From Ligula intestinalis (Eukaryota > Platyhelminthes > Cestoda > Diphyllobothriidea > Diphyllobothriidae), in contig JAYGXS010000003.1 of the NCBI GenBank assembly GCA_036362985.1, positions 30,644,246-30,708,245 on the forward strand: a stretch of 64,000 bases of DNA, written 5' to 3'. Within the stretch, counting starts at the first letter, position 1; every line of letters starts with the position of its first letter. The notes below the pieces were generated by a model. The model saw nothing but the letters and a program-made list of their open reading frames with translations, made no database searches and was not told the origin of the DNA. Shown piece by piece: positions 45,101 through 55,859 of the stretch. Position numbers and translations under genes: made by a program.

Positions 45101-48100
45101 CGAAAATCTGGGACACAGGAAGATGCGCGTGTTCGCACAAGGAGCGAGACGAATCAATTCGGGTTGTCAACAGGTCCAACGGCAGACTGCAATTGACAGT
45201 CAGCCGTACGCTACCAGTTAGGGGTTTAAAAACCCGCAAGTGAGCTTAGAAGGACCAACGAGAACTCAACAAGTGAAGATAAAAAAGAAAAAAAATTGCA
45301 GGAGCGACAAAACCTTTGGGGATTTAGCAACTAGGCGTGCTACACGCGCCTGGCCTGCGCGTACAACAGGCCGAAATTTAACACAAACACAAAGGCGGAG
45401 ACTGGGATTCCAACTGAGTGGGAGAAACATAGAGGCCACAGTAGGAAGGAGCCATCGCAGCTAGACTCTCCATGGTGGGTGGAGGACCGGCTTATCTCGC
45501 CGGTTGGCAGCCGTCCAAGCCACGACTGGAGCCCACATCATCGTACACAATTGAGATACGCACTCCGTCGTAATGTATTTTAGCCCCCCCCCCCAACCCC
45601 GGAGGCTGTATAATTCACCTAGGGGTTCTGTTCCACACAGATCAGAATTAGAACGGTACCTAAGGCTGCAATTCTCAATTAGCTGTACTCTGCCAGTTCG
45701 GGGTCAGGACACGCGAGGGGGGGGAGGGGTGTCTTGGAAGGGTCAAAGAGAACGCAGCACGTCAAAACATAAGTATGACTCAAACGTCAGCTTGAGTGGC
45801 AAACCGTTGAGACTTAGCAGCACATGGTTGTCAAATGAATATGTGGCAACCATCGGTACGACAAAAAGGATAAAGAATCATCAAAGTCTGTCCAATTATA
45901 GAGGAGGCAAGTTGCTCGAAATACGCTGTACTACACTTGTTGGAAGCACATCAACTTTTAACACCAACTTTTGAGGGAAAGTGAGCCATCTGATTGTACT
46001 GTTTCGATAAAGATCGCAAATGCTTCATGGCGGTATTTGGAGTTCACTAGGTGTGACCTGAGGTCAATACCAAATGCAGGCGGCTAGTTTGACTTTGGGC
46101 AATCTAGGTCGTGTGTTAAGGTGTGTATTCCGTCCTACAGTCAGGCCGGACAGCTGGACACAAGTCCTGCATGACTGAACACTCACTATCGCAGTCAAAG
46201 TAATGTTATCTCATGGTTTAAATGTTTGAGCGCTTAGCTAAATGATCAGTTGTACCCCGGTTAGGCAAAAAAGACAGATATAGTCATTCTGGTAGACCAG
46301 GACAGTTCGGTCGGTCGGATGTTAAGGAAGTGATAACCCGTGCCCTTCAGTGTATGAGTAACAAACGGCCTCAGTGGAAGTTACATACGAGTTCTTAATC
46401 AGCACTTAAAAGCACAAATTCACGCGGATGCCGGTGGAAGTAGAAATGCCGTCCAACAGGAACACTCGACACCACTGACCATGCGTAAGATTTGGCACAA
46501 AATCACCTTGGCATATTCGATCCCCGGATACTAATTATCGACCCCAGCCTGTCACAGAGCTAAACCCGTCCAACTACCTACTATGCCTCACTGATGACTC
46601 CCAGTCTCAGAAGCTCTCTGAAAGACTTCTTGGTGAGTCAACCGCAGAGGAACAAGTGCCAGCAAGGTACTAACCATGTGAATAACTAAGAGAACCATTT
46701 TTACTGAATAACATGTACAAATGGGAGATTCAAAGGCAACCCACATACATTTCCCTCAAATATACTGGTACTGAACAAGTTCACCAATTAAGTACATAAC
46801 TAGAGATAAATAGGGGAGAACAAATGAAAGATCCGCTGGATGTAGGTGAGCAGCCTGGCATCATTTATCAGGTGCCATGTCGCGACTGTCCTTGCCATTA
46901 TACAGGGCAGACCAGGCGACGACTTAACTCGCGAATAACGGAGCACAAACGGGCAGTGCGGAATGGCGACCCACAGTCCCAGATCGCTACTCACATTGGA
47001 AGAAGGCCACGAATTTGACTTCTCGAACACACGGATAATGGCACGAGCCACTAATAAGATGGGACGCGAACTGCTGGAGGCCTGGGCATCAGATCCTAAC
47101 TCCATAGACAGGCATGTGGATATACCGCCCTGTTATTGTGCCATTCGTGCCCGTGACCAGAAACCAGGGTCCAGTTCCTCTACAAGCATGCAGGCCAACA
47201 CGTCAAGGTCACACGCCGTTACTTCAGGGACGCGCATCGGAGAAACGATAAGATAGCGTGAGAATGGATTTGGCGTGGACAAGGACCAATTAATAATTGC
47301 CGCCACTCTCCAACCCCATTTATGCGTAGCTGACGTTTGCTGTTCTCATTTACTCTGACGATGGCTTCGCGTGTGGAGCCGAAAGCTCAGAATAAAACTA
47401 TCGTTCCAGAGATCGCGTCTTTCTCTTCTTTAGAACAAGAACCTGAGGTACGCATATTCGCTTCTATTCGTGAGAACAAATAATTTGGTTAAAATAAGTT
47501 ACCATTCACTGAAACCCAATCAGAGATACTTAATAGTTCAGACGACACACGCCGCTTATAATACTACATAAAGAAAGTTGCCGCCTATGAGTTTTTGGAC
47601 GAAAAGTGGTAGTTCATATACTAATTCTTCCAGATGAAAAATATCCTTCAAGGTGGGAGAGACAGAAACAAAGGTTGGGCTCACATATTTTGTTGACACG
47701 GCTTCGACAGGACGACAACTGGCGAGTCTGTCGATGATATTGTTAAGTTGCGAACGAACTGTTGCGAGTTCATCCACGAGGCTTATGCTCTCGGCTGAAG
47801 TAATCGAATTCTTGCTAGCTTCGATTGGCTCACCGACTGAAGGATGCTCACTGTCCTTTTGTGGTCGACCTAGACGATGCATATGGAAAAGGAGGAAAGT
47901 GTGGGCACCTACTAGAGACGTGGATGCAGAGCTTTTTATTTTCCAGGAGAGCCAAATCAAGATCTGCACTGTCCCCGAGGGTAATCAAATCACCGTCTAA
48001 AAAATGACGAGAGTATTAACGAAACAGCCAAGCGGGCACTCACCGGTGTCTACGTACTTCAAAATAAGATCGTCATCAGCAGCGATCTGGCCTTTAAACA

Positions 48101-48209
48101 GGCGCGAAATCATGAGGTAGAGTTCATCAAAAGAGAGCTCGTACGTATAAACTGGCAAAATACGAATTTCCTTCTCATACTTTGCCTTTACAATGAGTGG
48201 CTGTGACAT
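35997..48209 (-). CDS. TFG: TFG (TRK-fused gene) orthologue, six exons
   Basis: TFG organises ER exit sites and helps COPII carriers pass from the ER to the Golgi, assembling through its PB1 domain and coiled coil while its Pro/Gln-rich tail engages the COPII coat. The spliced CDS is 933 nt (310 residues; human TFG is 400). Residues 1-83 form a PB1 domain with the basic VKAKY strand, SFDELYLMISRLFKGQ, and the acidic DTDGDLITLGDSADLD motif that matches the family closely. Residues about 86-107 (SLVDELATVRSQLNNIIDRL) are the coiled coil. Residues about 142-310 are rich in Pro, Gln, Ser and Tyr and end in YPRQRGYQ. Intron sizes are 47, 118, about 2560, 7179 and 1374 nt. All junctions use GT-AG and keep frame. 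The middle region is short, so an additional exon in intron 3 or 4 could be missing. Confidence 0.9.
37073..37106 (-). ncRNA. Hammerhead-like core, left arm
   Basis: Inverted copy of 37158-37191: same stem II and GAAACGTC. Confidence 0.5.
37158..37191 (+). ncRNA. Hammerhead-like core, right arm
   Basis: gtgactaa, then a perfect 7-bp stem II (ggattcc / ggaatcc) with loop cgac, then GAAA and CGTC. The 5' core is changed at catalytic positions, so cleavage activity is doubtful. A mirror copy is on the minus strand at 37073-37106. Confidence 0.5.
37506..37739 (-). CDS. TFG: TFG exon 5 (Pro/Gln-rich)
   Basis: Acceptor TTCCCAG and donor GTATTC; 78 codons in phase 0. Contains YNTQLQQPAPPSPPP and a Tyr/Gln-rich YYTSQPQQQFMSQYGRPYSQ stretch like the vertebrate TFG tail. 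Confidence 0.85.
39565..39680 (+). repeat. Dispersed repeat R3, copy 2
   Basis: Partner of 1740-1850, sharing gtgccacca and tatgggagcgcaaccc landmarks in the same order. Confidence 0.5.
40837..40995 (+). repeat. SINE-like element with tRNA B box
   Basis: gcgggttcgagccttgg is a good pol III B box. It is followed by the core shared with 8660 and 16318: agctggctgatgacggctaa, agccagaaacgg, and tcccttgtctttgtcggtaa. Confidence 0.6.
41340..41690 (+). repeat. Two diverged SINE-core copies
   Basis: 41340-41420 (aataagcccgaaacag) and 41620-41690 (ggctgaatgaaggcaaatac, cgcccgaaag) resemble the SINE core with many changes. Heads are not recognisable. Confidence 0.3.
42088..42191. other. 10-N gap flanked by identical 47-bp sequences
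   Basis: 42088-42134 and 42145-42191 are identical, including an 8-A run, and surround Ns at 42135-42144. This is typical of two contig ends that overlap but were not merged, so the duplication is probably an assembly artefact. Confidence 0.9.
42290..42365. repeat. Rearranged SINE-core fragment
   Basis: agcttattagccattgtcagccag is the reverse complement of the ctggctga..ggctaataagc core. The next bases (cccttatctttgccggcaat) match the core in plus sense, giving a head-inverted fragment. Confidence 0.3.
42366..43734. other. No recognised feature within TFG intron 4
   Basis: Nothing recognised. Confidence 0.4.
43735..43985 (+). repeat. Repeat R4, copy 1
   Basis: Matches about 45465-45680 in the same orientation: cctggagcctacatcatcg / ctggagcccacatcatcg, a ggaggctg/gggggttgtgtaattcac block, and actgttccatacagac / ctgttccacacagatc. 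Confidence 0.6.
44919..45059 (-). CDS. TFG: TFG exon 4
   Basis: Acceptor TTTATATTACAG and donor GTAAGT; 47 codons in phase 0. Encodes KDVGVQEKQQ followed by a proline-rich stretch. Confidence 0.75.
45465..45680 (+). repeat. Repeat R4, copy 2
   Basis: Partner of 43735-43985, in TFG intron 3. Contains an 11-C run at 45584-45594. The flanking segments 45183-45290 and 45665-45780 also resemble each other, so the area was partly duplicated locally. Confidence 0.55.
46816..47256 (+). pseudogene. PLE GIY-YIG endonuclease, second lineage
   Basis: The plus strand encodes IIYQVPCRDCPCHYTGQTRRR and ITEHKRAVRNGD, the CxxC-type GIY-YIG domain of PLEs. After a frameshift at about 46990 it continues as LEEGHEFDFSNTRIMAR and an end with ELLEAW. 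RT is absent. The protein differs strongly from the 22-24 kb PLE (YVGETGKRVLTRMHQHD), so it is a separate PLE family. Confidence 0.85.
47355..47388 (+). ncRNA. Candidate hammerhead ribozyme in PLE tail
   Basis: CTGACGA (47355-47361, canonical core) is followed by a 6-bp stem II (ggcttc 47363-47368 with ggagcc 47375-47380, loop gcgtgt), GAAA (47381-47384), and GCTC (47385-47388). In GAAAGCUC the stem III pairs A-U and G-C, followed by C as cleavage nucleotide; other families here have GAAACGUC, which preserves both pairs by covariation. Without a stem III loop, activity would depend on two copies pairing, as proposed for PLE hammerheads. It follows the endonuclease remnant by about 100 bp, the expected place. 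Confidence 0.65.
47622..47794 (-). CDS. TFG: TFG exon 3 (coiled coil)
   Basis: Encodes the coiled coil and following linker and ends in phase 0 at a GTATATG donor (47621). Confidence 0.8.
47913..47996 (-). CDS. TFG: TFG exon 2
   Basis: Begins by completing the Asp codon of the DGDLITLGDS motif. I prefer the GTAGGT donor at 47912 with the TTACTTCAG acceptor at 47797-47795 (118-nt intron). An in-frame alternative uses the donor GTGAGC at 47851 and a CTAG acceptor at 47815 (37-nt intron), which would add about 27 residues. Confidence 0.75.
48044..48209 (-). CDS. TFG: TFG exon 1 (coding part)
   Basis: ATG at 48209-48207. Encodes most of the PB1 domain and ends in phase 1 at a GTGAGT donor (48043). 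Intron 1 is 47 nt with an ATTTTTTAG acceptor; very short 5' introns are common in flatworms. Confidence 0.92.
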
Positions 48210-51200
48210 TGTGAAGGGAATTACTGCAATAGATAGAAAAAAAGAAAGTTAATGCGACAGAGAGAGCGTGCAGAGTGTTAGCAGAAAGAACAACTTGTTC
48301 CGATCACTTATACAGATGTTTACGTTGCAGAATGTCTTTTTCAGACCTCGTTCAATCTCTTCCAATCTGATTACATTCCAGTTCTGAGGCATTAAACGCA
48401 TTTTGCGCACTTTGGCATAATATCTGATGTCAGCAAAACGAATGCTTCCCAACGACCGTTAGTGGTAAAATGATCGAATTCCAAGTTATTCAATCCATTT
48501 TCTGAGCATAAGCAGCAGGAGGATAAAATAAAAATCAAAAAATGCGACATCAACGGATCGAAATTGGAGGAACGTTTATCGTGCGAACAAACATGTAATT
48601 GCCCGTTCACAACCTTATCAACACCTAGTACCATGTGAATAAATATACATCCTAGCCTGACAAAGACTGGCCGACGTGAGGCCCCTAATGGAACCCAGAT
48701 TTCTAGGCATTACGTACGTATGCACTGGAATTTACTTGTGAACCGTGTGGACCTTCATCGTGTGCGTATCGCGTTCGTACTCGGTTGTAGGGCAGAATAA
48801 AGAAAAAATATAAATGTTTCAGATTTTGCCCTTTGTGACCTGATAGATGATTGCAAATCCAATTGGCCTAAGACTAAAGGACGGAACCGGGTTATTCGGA
48901 GAAGCCAAAAAAATCGATGTGCGTCGAACCCAGAGTGAACGAGAAGAGTTTCCAAATCCTAAGCTAAAGAGATCGAAAACCGTTTGGGTTTCCAATGCAC
49001 TGTAGAGGCAGAACGGCCCTCTTATGCCACCTTTGGTGACAATGGCATGTGAAGTTATGGCCAAGTTTGTTTATCTGGTCTTGCAGGAGGTAACCGGGAA
49101 TGAGCGAAAACTAGTTGGATAGTCCACTTGTTGCTTACCTCACAGGAGAGTCAAATGCCACATAAGCAGGCTCCAGCGTCAGTTAGACAATTTACTGAAA
49201 ATTGATGACAGTGTTGCAGTAGAGGATTGGCGAGTTAAAGATAGACAGGAATAAAATTCCTTAAAATAAGGCACAGATTGACGATGGCACAGTAACATGG
49301 CTATTATTAACTCTTGTCCGGCAATAATTGTCAGTTCTCACTAACTTCCAGGGAATTTTTAGTAACAAGTCCTTGAGCCAACGTGACCACGGTATTTCAA
49401 GGTGCGAACGAATTTCTTCCAAAAGAGCACACGGTCTCCATTCGTCGATAATCCACATGAGGTTGTCAAGGAAATAGGTGGAAGTTGTCTCAAGACAAGC
49501 TTCACCTATGAACGTGATAAATGGTCTGATTTGAGGAACAAACTTTTCTCCAGCATTCGTCTGTATGACAGTGAGCCTTGAGAACCAAGCAATTCACCTT
49601 ATAAACTGACTCAAGTACGTTCGCCGTGTACCGTGTCAACTTAAAGGCAAAAATGTCCCGAATTTCCTCTCGCCTACACACGAAGTTCGTTTGCGGAGAG
49701 CAGATGTCGAAAGCATATTCGTCCTCGAGTTTATGAGACGCGAATGTGAAGTCGTTAAATATTTTTCTGGCAACGATTAATATACATACGTGGTTAAAAT
49801 GCAGTAGGACTAGTAACGATAGACGCAGTCTGCAGTAAGAAGCTGGAAACCCGAGCTACTTGAAAAGGCAAAAAAGCAGATGAGAAGGTTCGGAGACGAC
49901 GGACCGACTACCCTGTCAAATGCAGAGTTCGATGACATAACTGCGAAATAAAAAGAATGAATTTAAAATAAAAAGCTCGTTTTAGAATTCTTTCACATGC
50001 CGGATAAATTGAGAACCATGGAACCCAATTTGCAGTAATTTCCTGGGTATTTATCAGGGGCCATCCCAACCGTGAATTTTGGCTCATGCTAAGGTATCTG
50101 TGGCAGGTGATGAGTCTGGATATTTACCAATGAGCCGATAAGGAGATATGCGAGCCACATACCGCATAAAGTAACGAAATAACTACCACCGGAAACGCAG
50201 TTATGTATGATGTGATAGGCACTGCAATAAAACGCGAATATTATTGGTATTCGACCAGTCCACAGCTCCAATCAGCCAGGAGCGTACTTTAATAACAGTA
50301 AAACCGAGGATGGTCAACTTTGCCCTACTCTTCGACTAAAACGCTCGACGCCGAACTTTGGACCAAACAAATTCCTGATTATAAAATCTTGTACTTTGCC
50401 TTTTAACAAAAATAGGCTTTTGTGCGTCCAGCTAATTTCGTCAGAAACAAGACAAAGGAACGCTTTTCAGATATTTAGCCTCCAATAACCTCATAGTGCC
50501 TATGAAATGCACTAGCCTGAACTTTAGCTGAAATTCCTCCATTTGTATGAAAATAAAGGGCAAATTTTAAATAAAAGTGCATTTTTCGTTTATTAACCAC
50601 ATAAAATTAACTAGCATGGATGCAGATATGCGAGCTCCCGGTGTATATATGACTGAAGAATAATCGTCGGGCATCGGGATAATTCGGTCATTATTCAGAT
50701 AGTTCCAGCGTTCGACCAGTCTTCTACTTTACTTCTAACACGATAAACAACCTGACCAGTACGGTACCTGACTCACATATTGGTCTATTGCAGACACGAG
50801 TGCAGCCCCTTTGATTGTAACGCATTCTAATTTACGTCCCTTTGCCTTTAAAACAGACCAAATGTTAAAGTACCCATACTTTACTTATTTCCTGCATGTA
50901 TATTTTCAGTTAACAGTTCCCTGTGTCCTGGCGCCAAGTAAGGATGAATCTCACATGTCCTTTCAAGAAAATTGCCTTTTGTTGCACTTAGGTCTTGTCT
51001 GCGGATGAGGGGTTAACATATTATGTGGTGCAGGGAGATACCTTAAATATAGGTGTAAGCGCAACCCTGCAAAGATTGCATATAACGGCTACTTAAAACA
51101 CAAATACACACAAACAAACCTGACGTAAAGTCAAGGTTCTTTCAGACGGGAGATTTTAAAGCAGGGAGTGGGACGCCCATAAGGATAAGCTGTTGATATC

Positions 51201-51367
51201 AGCCTGTGGTTTCAACGAATTGCCATTACTCGTAAAAAATGACATTATCCGTGAGGCAACAGGTCCATGAAAGAGAAGACAATCCAACGAGAATCAAAGT
51301 GCGACCTTAAAAGTGCCAAACATTGCACTTTTTAGGAGGAAAATATCCCTCTTCCATCACCCAGACA
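48210..51367. other. No recognised gene (upstream of TFG)
   Basis: The first part contains the TFG 5' UTR and promoter, neither of which I could delimit. Minus frames at 48249-48452 and 48392-48634 show no recognisable protein. The remainder is AT-rich and featureless to me. Confidence 0.4.
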
Positions 51368-51859
51368 TTCAATGTCAATATATTTAAGACAAGAAACCCA
51401 AGGCCCGGAGGAGTCTCTTCAAAGATAGTTCAAGACAGAAAAATAAACTCAAACAGGACGGCGATCCTCGAAAGGAAGTGGAAACCACTGACTATTTGAG
51501 TAGATGTTGGCCTCCACGGCCATAAAAAGGGCATCTAGGCATCTTTCGAAATTGGGCACCGACATTGCTTGGACAATATCCTCACTCACCGAGTTCCAGT
51601 CTTTGATGACCCGACGGGAAAACCGGTAGTTCTGAGGCAGATGGTCTGAGCGTTGCTGGACTAGGCGAAAGGATTGGCCTCGGGTGCGAGCGTCGTAATT
51701 TCAATTGCTGATCCAATCCAACTCTGGGTAGTGTTTGAGCACAACCAAGCGGAACAGAAAAATTAGATCCCCTCGATGTCGACGATACTCCAGAGAAAAC
51801 AATTCTAAACTGCGAAGACTAGCTTTATATGGAAGTTCACGGAGTTGTGAGACCATCCT

Positions 51860-53210
51860 AGAACCCAGTCATTTCTCCTGCGTAGCACGGAAAAGAGGCC
51901 GAGCCCGTGAACTCGATGACAGGCCGAACATAGCTGGAGAACAGCTTTTTAAATATGGCGGGAGACCACAGAGAGAAGGTCCTTCTCAACATCCATAAAC
52001 ACCGAAGCCCAGCCGCATGAATTTTGGCTCTGTGACAGTTTGTTTTCAAATCGTCTTGTATCATGACTCCGAGGTCGCGGAATTCCGTGACTTGTCGGAG
52101 TGGGACACCATTGAGCGAGTATGGTGAGACGACCTCAGTAGATCCAATTGTCATGAGCACCGATTTCGCCGCATTGACCGGCAATTGGTTACTTGAAGCC
52201 CAAGAGGCTGACTGGATAAGGTCCTGTTGCAAGGCGATTATGTCATTGACACCTGTGACATCGCGCCATATTTTCAAGTCATCAGCGTACAAAACGAACA
52301 GATAGGAAAGGCATTGTTTCAGATCCTGAACGTAGACGAAGAACAAGGTGGGGCCGAGAATGGATCCTTGAGGAACCCCAGATGATGCGACCTCGGCAGG
52401 AGAGAATACACCTCCGACACTGACACTCCAGGTCCTATCACTCAAATATGGCCGGATCCAGTTCAGAATGTTGCCACCAATACCAAGGGTTGCTAACTTG
52501 TTTACGATCAGTTGGTAAGAAACCCCCATCAAACGCTTTACTGAAGTCAATAAATACCACGTGCGTTGGGCAACCCCTATCTTTCGATTCGGCCCAAGAC
52601 CCACGGACATATAACAGGTTTGTTGCACAAGATTTTCCGCGCGTAAAACCGTGTTGCTCTTGAATCCAACCGTTGGTTTGGTCCAGGAAATTGTCGATCT
52701 CTTATTTTATGAGGGTTTCGAGAACCTTCACTAAAACCGAGGTGAGGGTTACTGGCCTATAATTGGAGGGAAGCGATTTATCACCGGATTTATAAAACGG
52801 CTTCACGACACCAAACTTCCAATCTTGAGGAAGAGTGCTCGTACTGATGGACGTTTGAAAAATATTCATACCAAGTGGAGCAATGATATCTGCCAGATGC
52901 TTCAGTATAGGTGAAGCAAATTGTCAGGTCCAGGTGAGGTCCAGGATTTAAGTGCAGTCAAAAAACGGATAACCTTTTCTACCGAGAACTCGATGTTCGT
53001 TCAAATCACCGCGCTCTGAGATGAGAGGAACACTGGTGTTATCGTTTGCTGCTGGTTAGCATACACTCCGGTATTGTGATGCCAAGGCCTGCGCTTTCTC
53101 CCCGTCCGATAGCATGCACTGACCATCCGTTGCAATTAGCTCTGGGATTCCAGGTTGAGCTCTGCGACGACGGTTGATATAGGCGTGGAACCGCTTTGGC
53201 TGAGAGTGGG
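51860..53210 (-). pseudogene. CR1-like reverse transcriptase, copy B
   Basis: Minus-strand RT with KPFYKSGDKSLPSNYRPVT, EQHGFTRGKSCATNLL, VFIDFSKAFD, WIRPYLSDRTWSVSVGGV, SGVPQGSILGP, LYADDLKIW (catalytic box, about 52290) and the SSYVRPVIEF thumb end. Defects: a stop where copy A has Gln in TLIKQEI (about 52700), a frameshift after KAFDG (about 52527), and a deletion of part of the end region near 51870. Confidence 0.88.
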
Positions 53211-53903
53211 AGACTTCCAGTATGGTATCTTCGTAATTTTTTACCTTGCCTTATAACGGCATGGCATTCATTACGCACTTGTTTATAGCCCGATCTGCCT
53301 TTTACCGACTGTGCGCTCCTCTATGGAATAGAAGGGAAATATCACTACGCACAACGTCCCGTGTTTACCAAGCAGTGGTTCGATCTATCCTGCTCTATGG
53401 CGGAGAGACGTGGCCTATGCGTGTTGAGGACATGAGGCGCCTTGAGGTGTTTGACAATGACTGCCTACGCCACATCTTTCGTCACCTACGCGTCGACCGA
53501 ATTCGCTGCTCCGATCTCCGCCGACGCTGTCACCTGGACGCTCTCCCTCCACTCCTGCTTCAGAGACGACTTCGGTGGTTCGGGCATGCGTCCCGGCGTG
53601 ATGATGGTGAGCTGATTCGTGACCTGCTTGTGGCGACGTCTCTCCCCACCTGGCGCAAACGTCGCGGCGGGCAGCTGAAAACTTGGACAGCAACGGTCAA
53701 GCAGGATCTGTCGTCAGTTTCCGGCCCATGCGTCTACGGCCTACACCAGTGGAACCGTGAATGGATGGTGCTCTCGTGTGAACAGGCGCCAGATCGACGC
53801 GCCTGGACAGCTGTGATTCATGATGCAGTCAACGTCAAAACTGATGCCGGCTCAACCCGCCCGAGGTGAATGCCGTTACAAGTACAAGTAAGTAAGTATC
53901 AAA
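53211..53903 (+). mobile_element. RTE-type LINE 3' fragment inserted in copy B
   Basis: The plus strand encodes the RTE RT C-terminus at 53246-53869: SILLYGGETWPMRVEDMRRL, LRWFGHASRRDDGEL, RRGGQLKTW and RRAWTAVIHDAVN, ending at TGA (53867-53869). A tail of aagt repeats follows (about 53881-53897), the short-repeat 3' end typical of RTE elements. It lies opposite to and inside CR1 ORF2, between endonuclease and RT. The frame is intact over 207 codons, so it is young. The RT catalytic core is missing through 5' truncation. Confidence 0.85.
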
Positions 53904-54925
53904 TGCAGATTGCGTTCCGAGTAAACGAAACGCTTTCCACGCTCGGTCGCGCCTTCGTAATAAGCCTTGAGCTGTTCGGCCGATCCAGGGTGGAAATAAC
54001 CGGGACGAGCCAGGGACAGACATTATAGTAAACTCCGCGACAAGTGCAGTAACGTTAGATTTCAACAGTGCCCATTTTTCCTTTACAGAGGCAGCGGTAG
54101 GCACCTCCCATAGTAAAAGTGGAGCAGCTTGACGCATGCCGTTAAAGTCCGTACGCCAAAAATTTGGCCGTGGTGGTCTCCGGGGTCTAACTGTTGGTCG
54201 TGAAAGCAGATAGTACGCGGAAACGACGCAGTGATCACCGGTGGTCAATGGATTCGAAATGGTTACATTCGAAATTTCATCATGCTGGTTAGTTAAGATT
54301 AAATCCAAACACGACAATGAAGAAGCTGATATCCGCGTAGGCGACAGTACATGTTGCACAAGACCATTGACCGAAACAACATCAAGAAAAGCGTTGTTTA
54401 GACAGTGTGGAGATGTGGATACTGGGTGTGCCATAGACCAATTAACCGAAGGAAGGTTAAAGTCACCCAAAATACAAACATGAGAAGATGCCTATTCAGC
54501 GAATGTGTCGAGCCAGGCCAGAGACGTAGTGCTAGGACTCCTGTACACAACACCCACCATAACAAGTGATTCGCGGGAGCTAGAGACTGGCACCCAGAGT
54601 TGTTCAACGAGGCCTTCATCTCCAAAGCTTCGGATAACCTTGCTTTGGAGGTCTCGTTTCACGTACAAGGTGAACCCGCCATACGCAGATCTGGCTCTAT
54701 CAGTTCGGTAAACGTTGTAGACAGGAATGTGAACTTCAGCGTCACCAATATCAGGATGGAGCCAAGTTTCCGTAATTCCAAAGAACGGCGTCTGGTTGTT
54801 AACCCAATGGGAGAGCTTGGCGAGCTTGGGAAGCAAGCTTTGGCATTGATAAGACCGGTTGGTGAGGCTGTTTGACTGAGTTGTCTAACAACCTCACGAT
54901 CAATGGTGCAGTGAGGAGACGGCAT
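53904..54925 (-). pseudogene. CR1-like APE endonuclease, copy B
   Basis: First half of ORF2. Catalytic motifs in order: ITETWLHP (Glu, about 54775), VYRTD, GVVYRSP, GDFNLPSVNW (Asp/Asn, about 54465), LDLILTN and TGDHCVV (Asp-His, about 54230). One in-frame TAG stop (54492-54490) sits just before GDFN, and a frameshift lies near 54843 in the INA..SLLPKL motif. It makes the target nick for insertion in active copies; this copy is cut off by the RTE insertion. Confidence 0.88.
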
Positions 54926-55044
54926 CTCCTCATAACCCGAAAATTTCGGATTATCAGGTCCGTTTCGCAGGTGAGTGTCAGACGCTTTAGCTCTTGGACG
55001 GCCGTGCGGTGTTTTTTTCCGTTCTTCGGGTGAGAGGTCGGGTT

Positions 55045-55859
55045 TTACTGATACTGGTAGGCCCTTGAGCTTATAACATCTTGAAAGCCATTTTTAGCAA
55101 TCATTGATGACTCGAATATGAGCTTTAGCGGACGTGGGCGACTTTCTGATTTGGCACCAAGCCAAATCATTTGGTTAACGGCGATTTCCTCACCAGCATT
55201 TTTCAACAGCCGTTGCAAAATCGGATCGATCTCAGCTTTGTCAAAGTTTAATCTAGAGGTGGCATCTCCTTCTGTCGCTTCAGGAACGTTGAACATGATC
55301 AGACACCTGTCACGTTGTCTAACTTCAGCAGTTGGTCGTTTCGCCGACATAGATGTGGGCGCTGCAGCAACAACCGGGGGGTTCGTGCGTTTCGGCACAC
55401 TAGTTGATGGGGTCTGCTCCGTAATCGAGTCGGGGGCGGGAACAGGCCCGGGCGGGTTGGTTGCTCTCTGTCGTCTAGACCTCGTGGGCTTCGTGGTTAC
55501 AGGAAAAAAAGGCGGAGAGGAACATGTCGTGTCACCCGGGCCAACAGAATCTGGAGATGCAGAATCTGCAGCTGAAGGGGCTATAATAGGTAGAACTATC
55601 GCCTCGTTCACAACTGTTTGAACTGTGCCAGCATGGATAGTGGAAAGATGGAGTGCAGATTGGGTTCTACATGGCTCACAATAGATGACGCAGCATTGAA
55701 CATTAAATTCGTTGAGAACTTCGTACTGTTCGGTGGTCACAGCTAAACGAGCAATGTGAAACCAGCTGGAACAGCCCTGGCGTTGGATGGCTTTCGTCTG
55801 ACGTGTGACATTGCAGTTGTATTGAGGACATTTAGTAGAATTGGTCAGTTTGAGAACTA
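55045..55859 (-). pseudogene. CR1-like ORF1 protein, copy B
   Basis: The frame runs through a PHD-like zinc finger (CPQYN..., GCSSWFHIA, then VQCCVIYCEPC), a Pro/Thr-rich spacer, a CLIMFNVPEATEGDA segment and an RRM-like part with MIWLGAKSESRPRPLKLIF. It ends at 55045. The presumed start ATG of copy A is CTG here, and the second zinc-binding Cys is Tyr. CR1 ORF1 proteins bind element RNA; the PHD plus RRM layout is known for the clade. Confidence 0.75.

Larger units (their letters stand above)
45060..47621 (-). other. TFG intron 3
   Basis: Contains R4 copy 2 and a PLE endonuclease remnant with its tail. The stretch 45780-46815 shows nothing recognisable. Confidence 0.6.

Noticed and set aside
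54600..54875. Plus-strand open frames opposite the CR1 endonuclease and ORF1
   Set aside because: Endonuclease and ORF1 motifs are on the minus strand.
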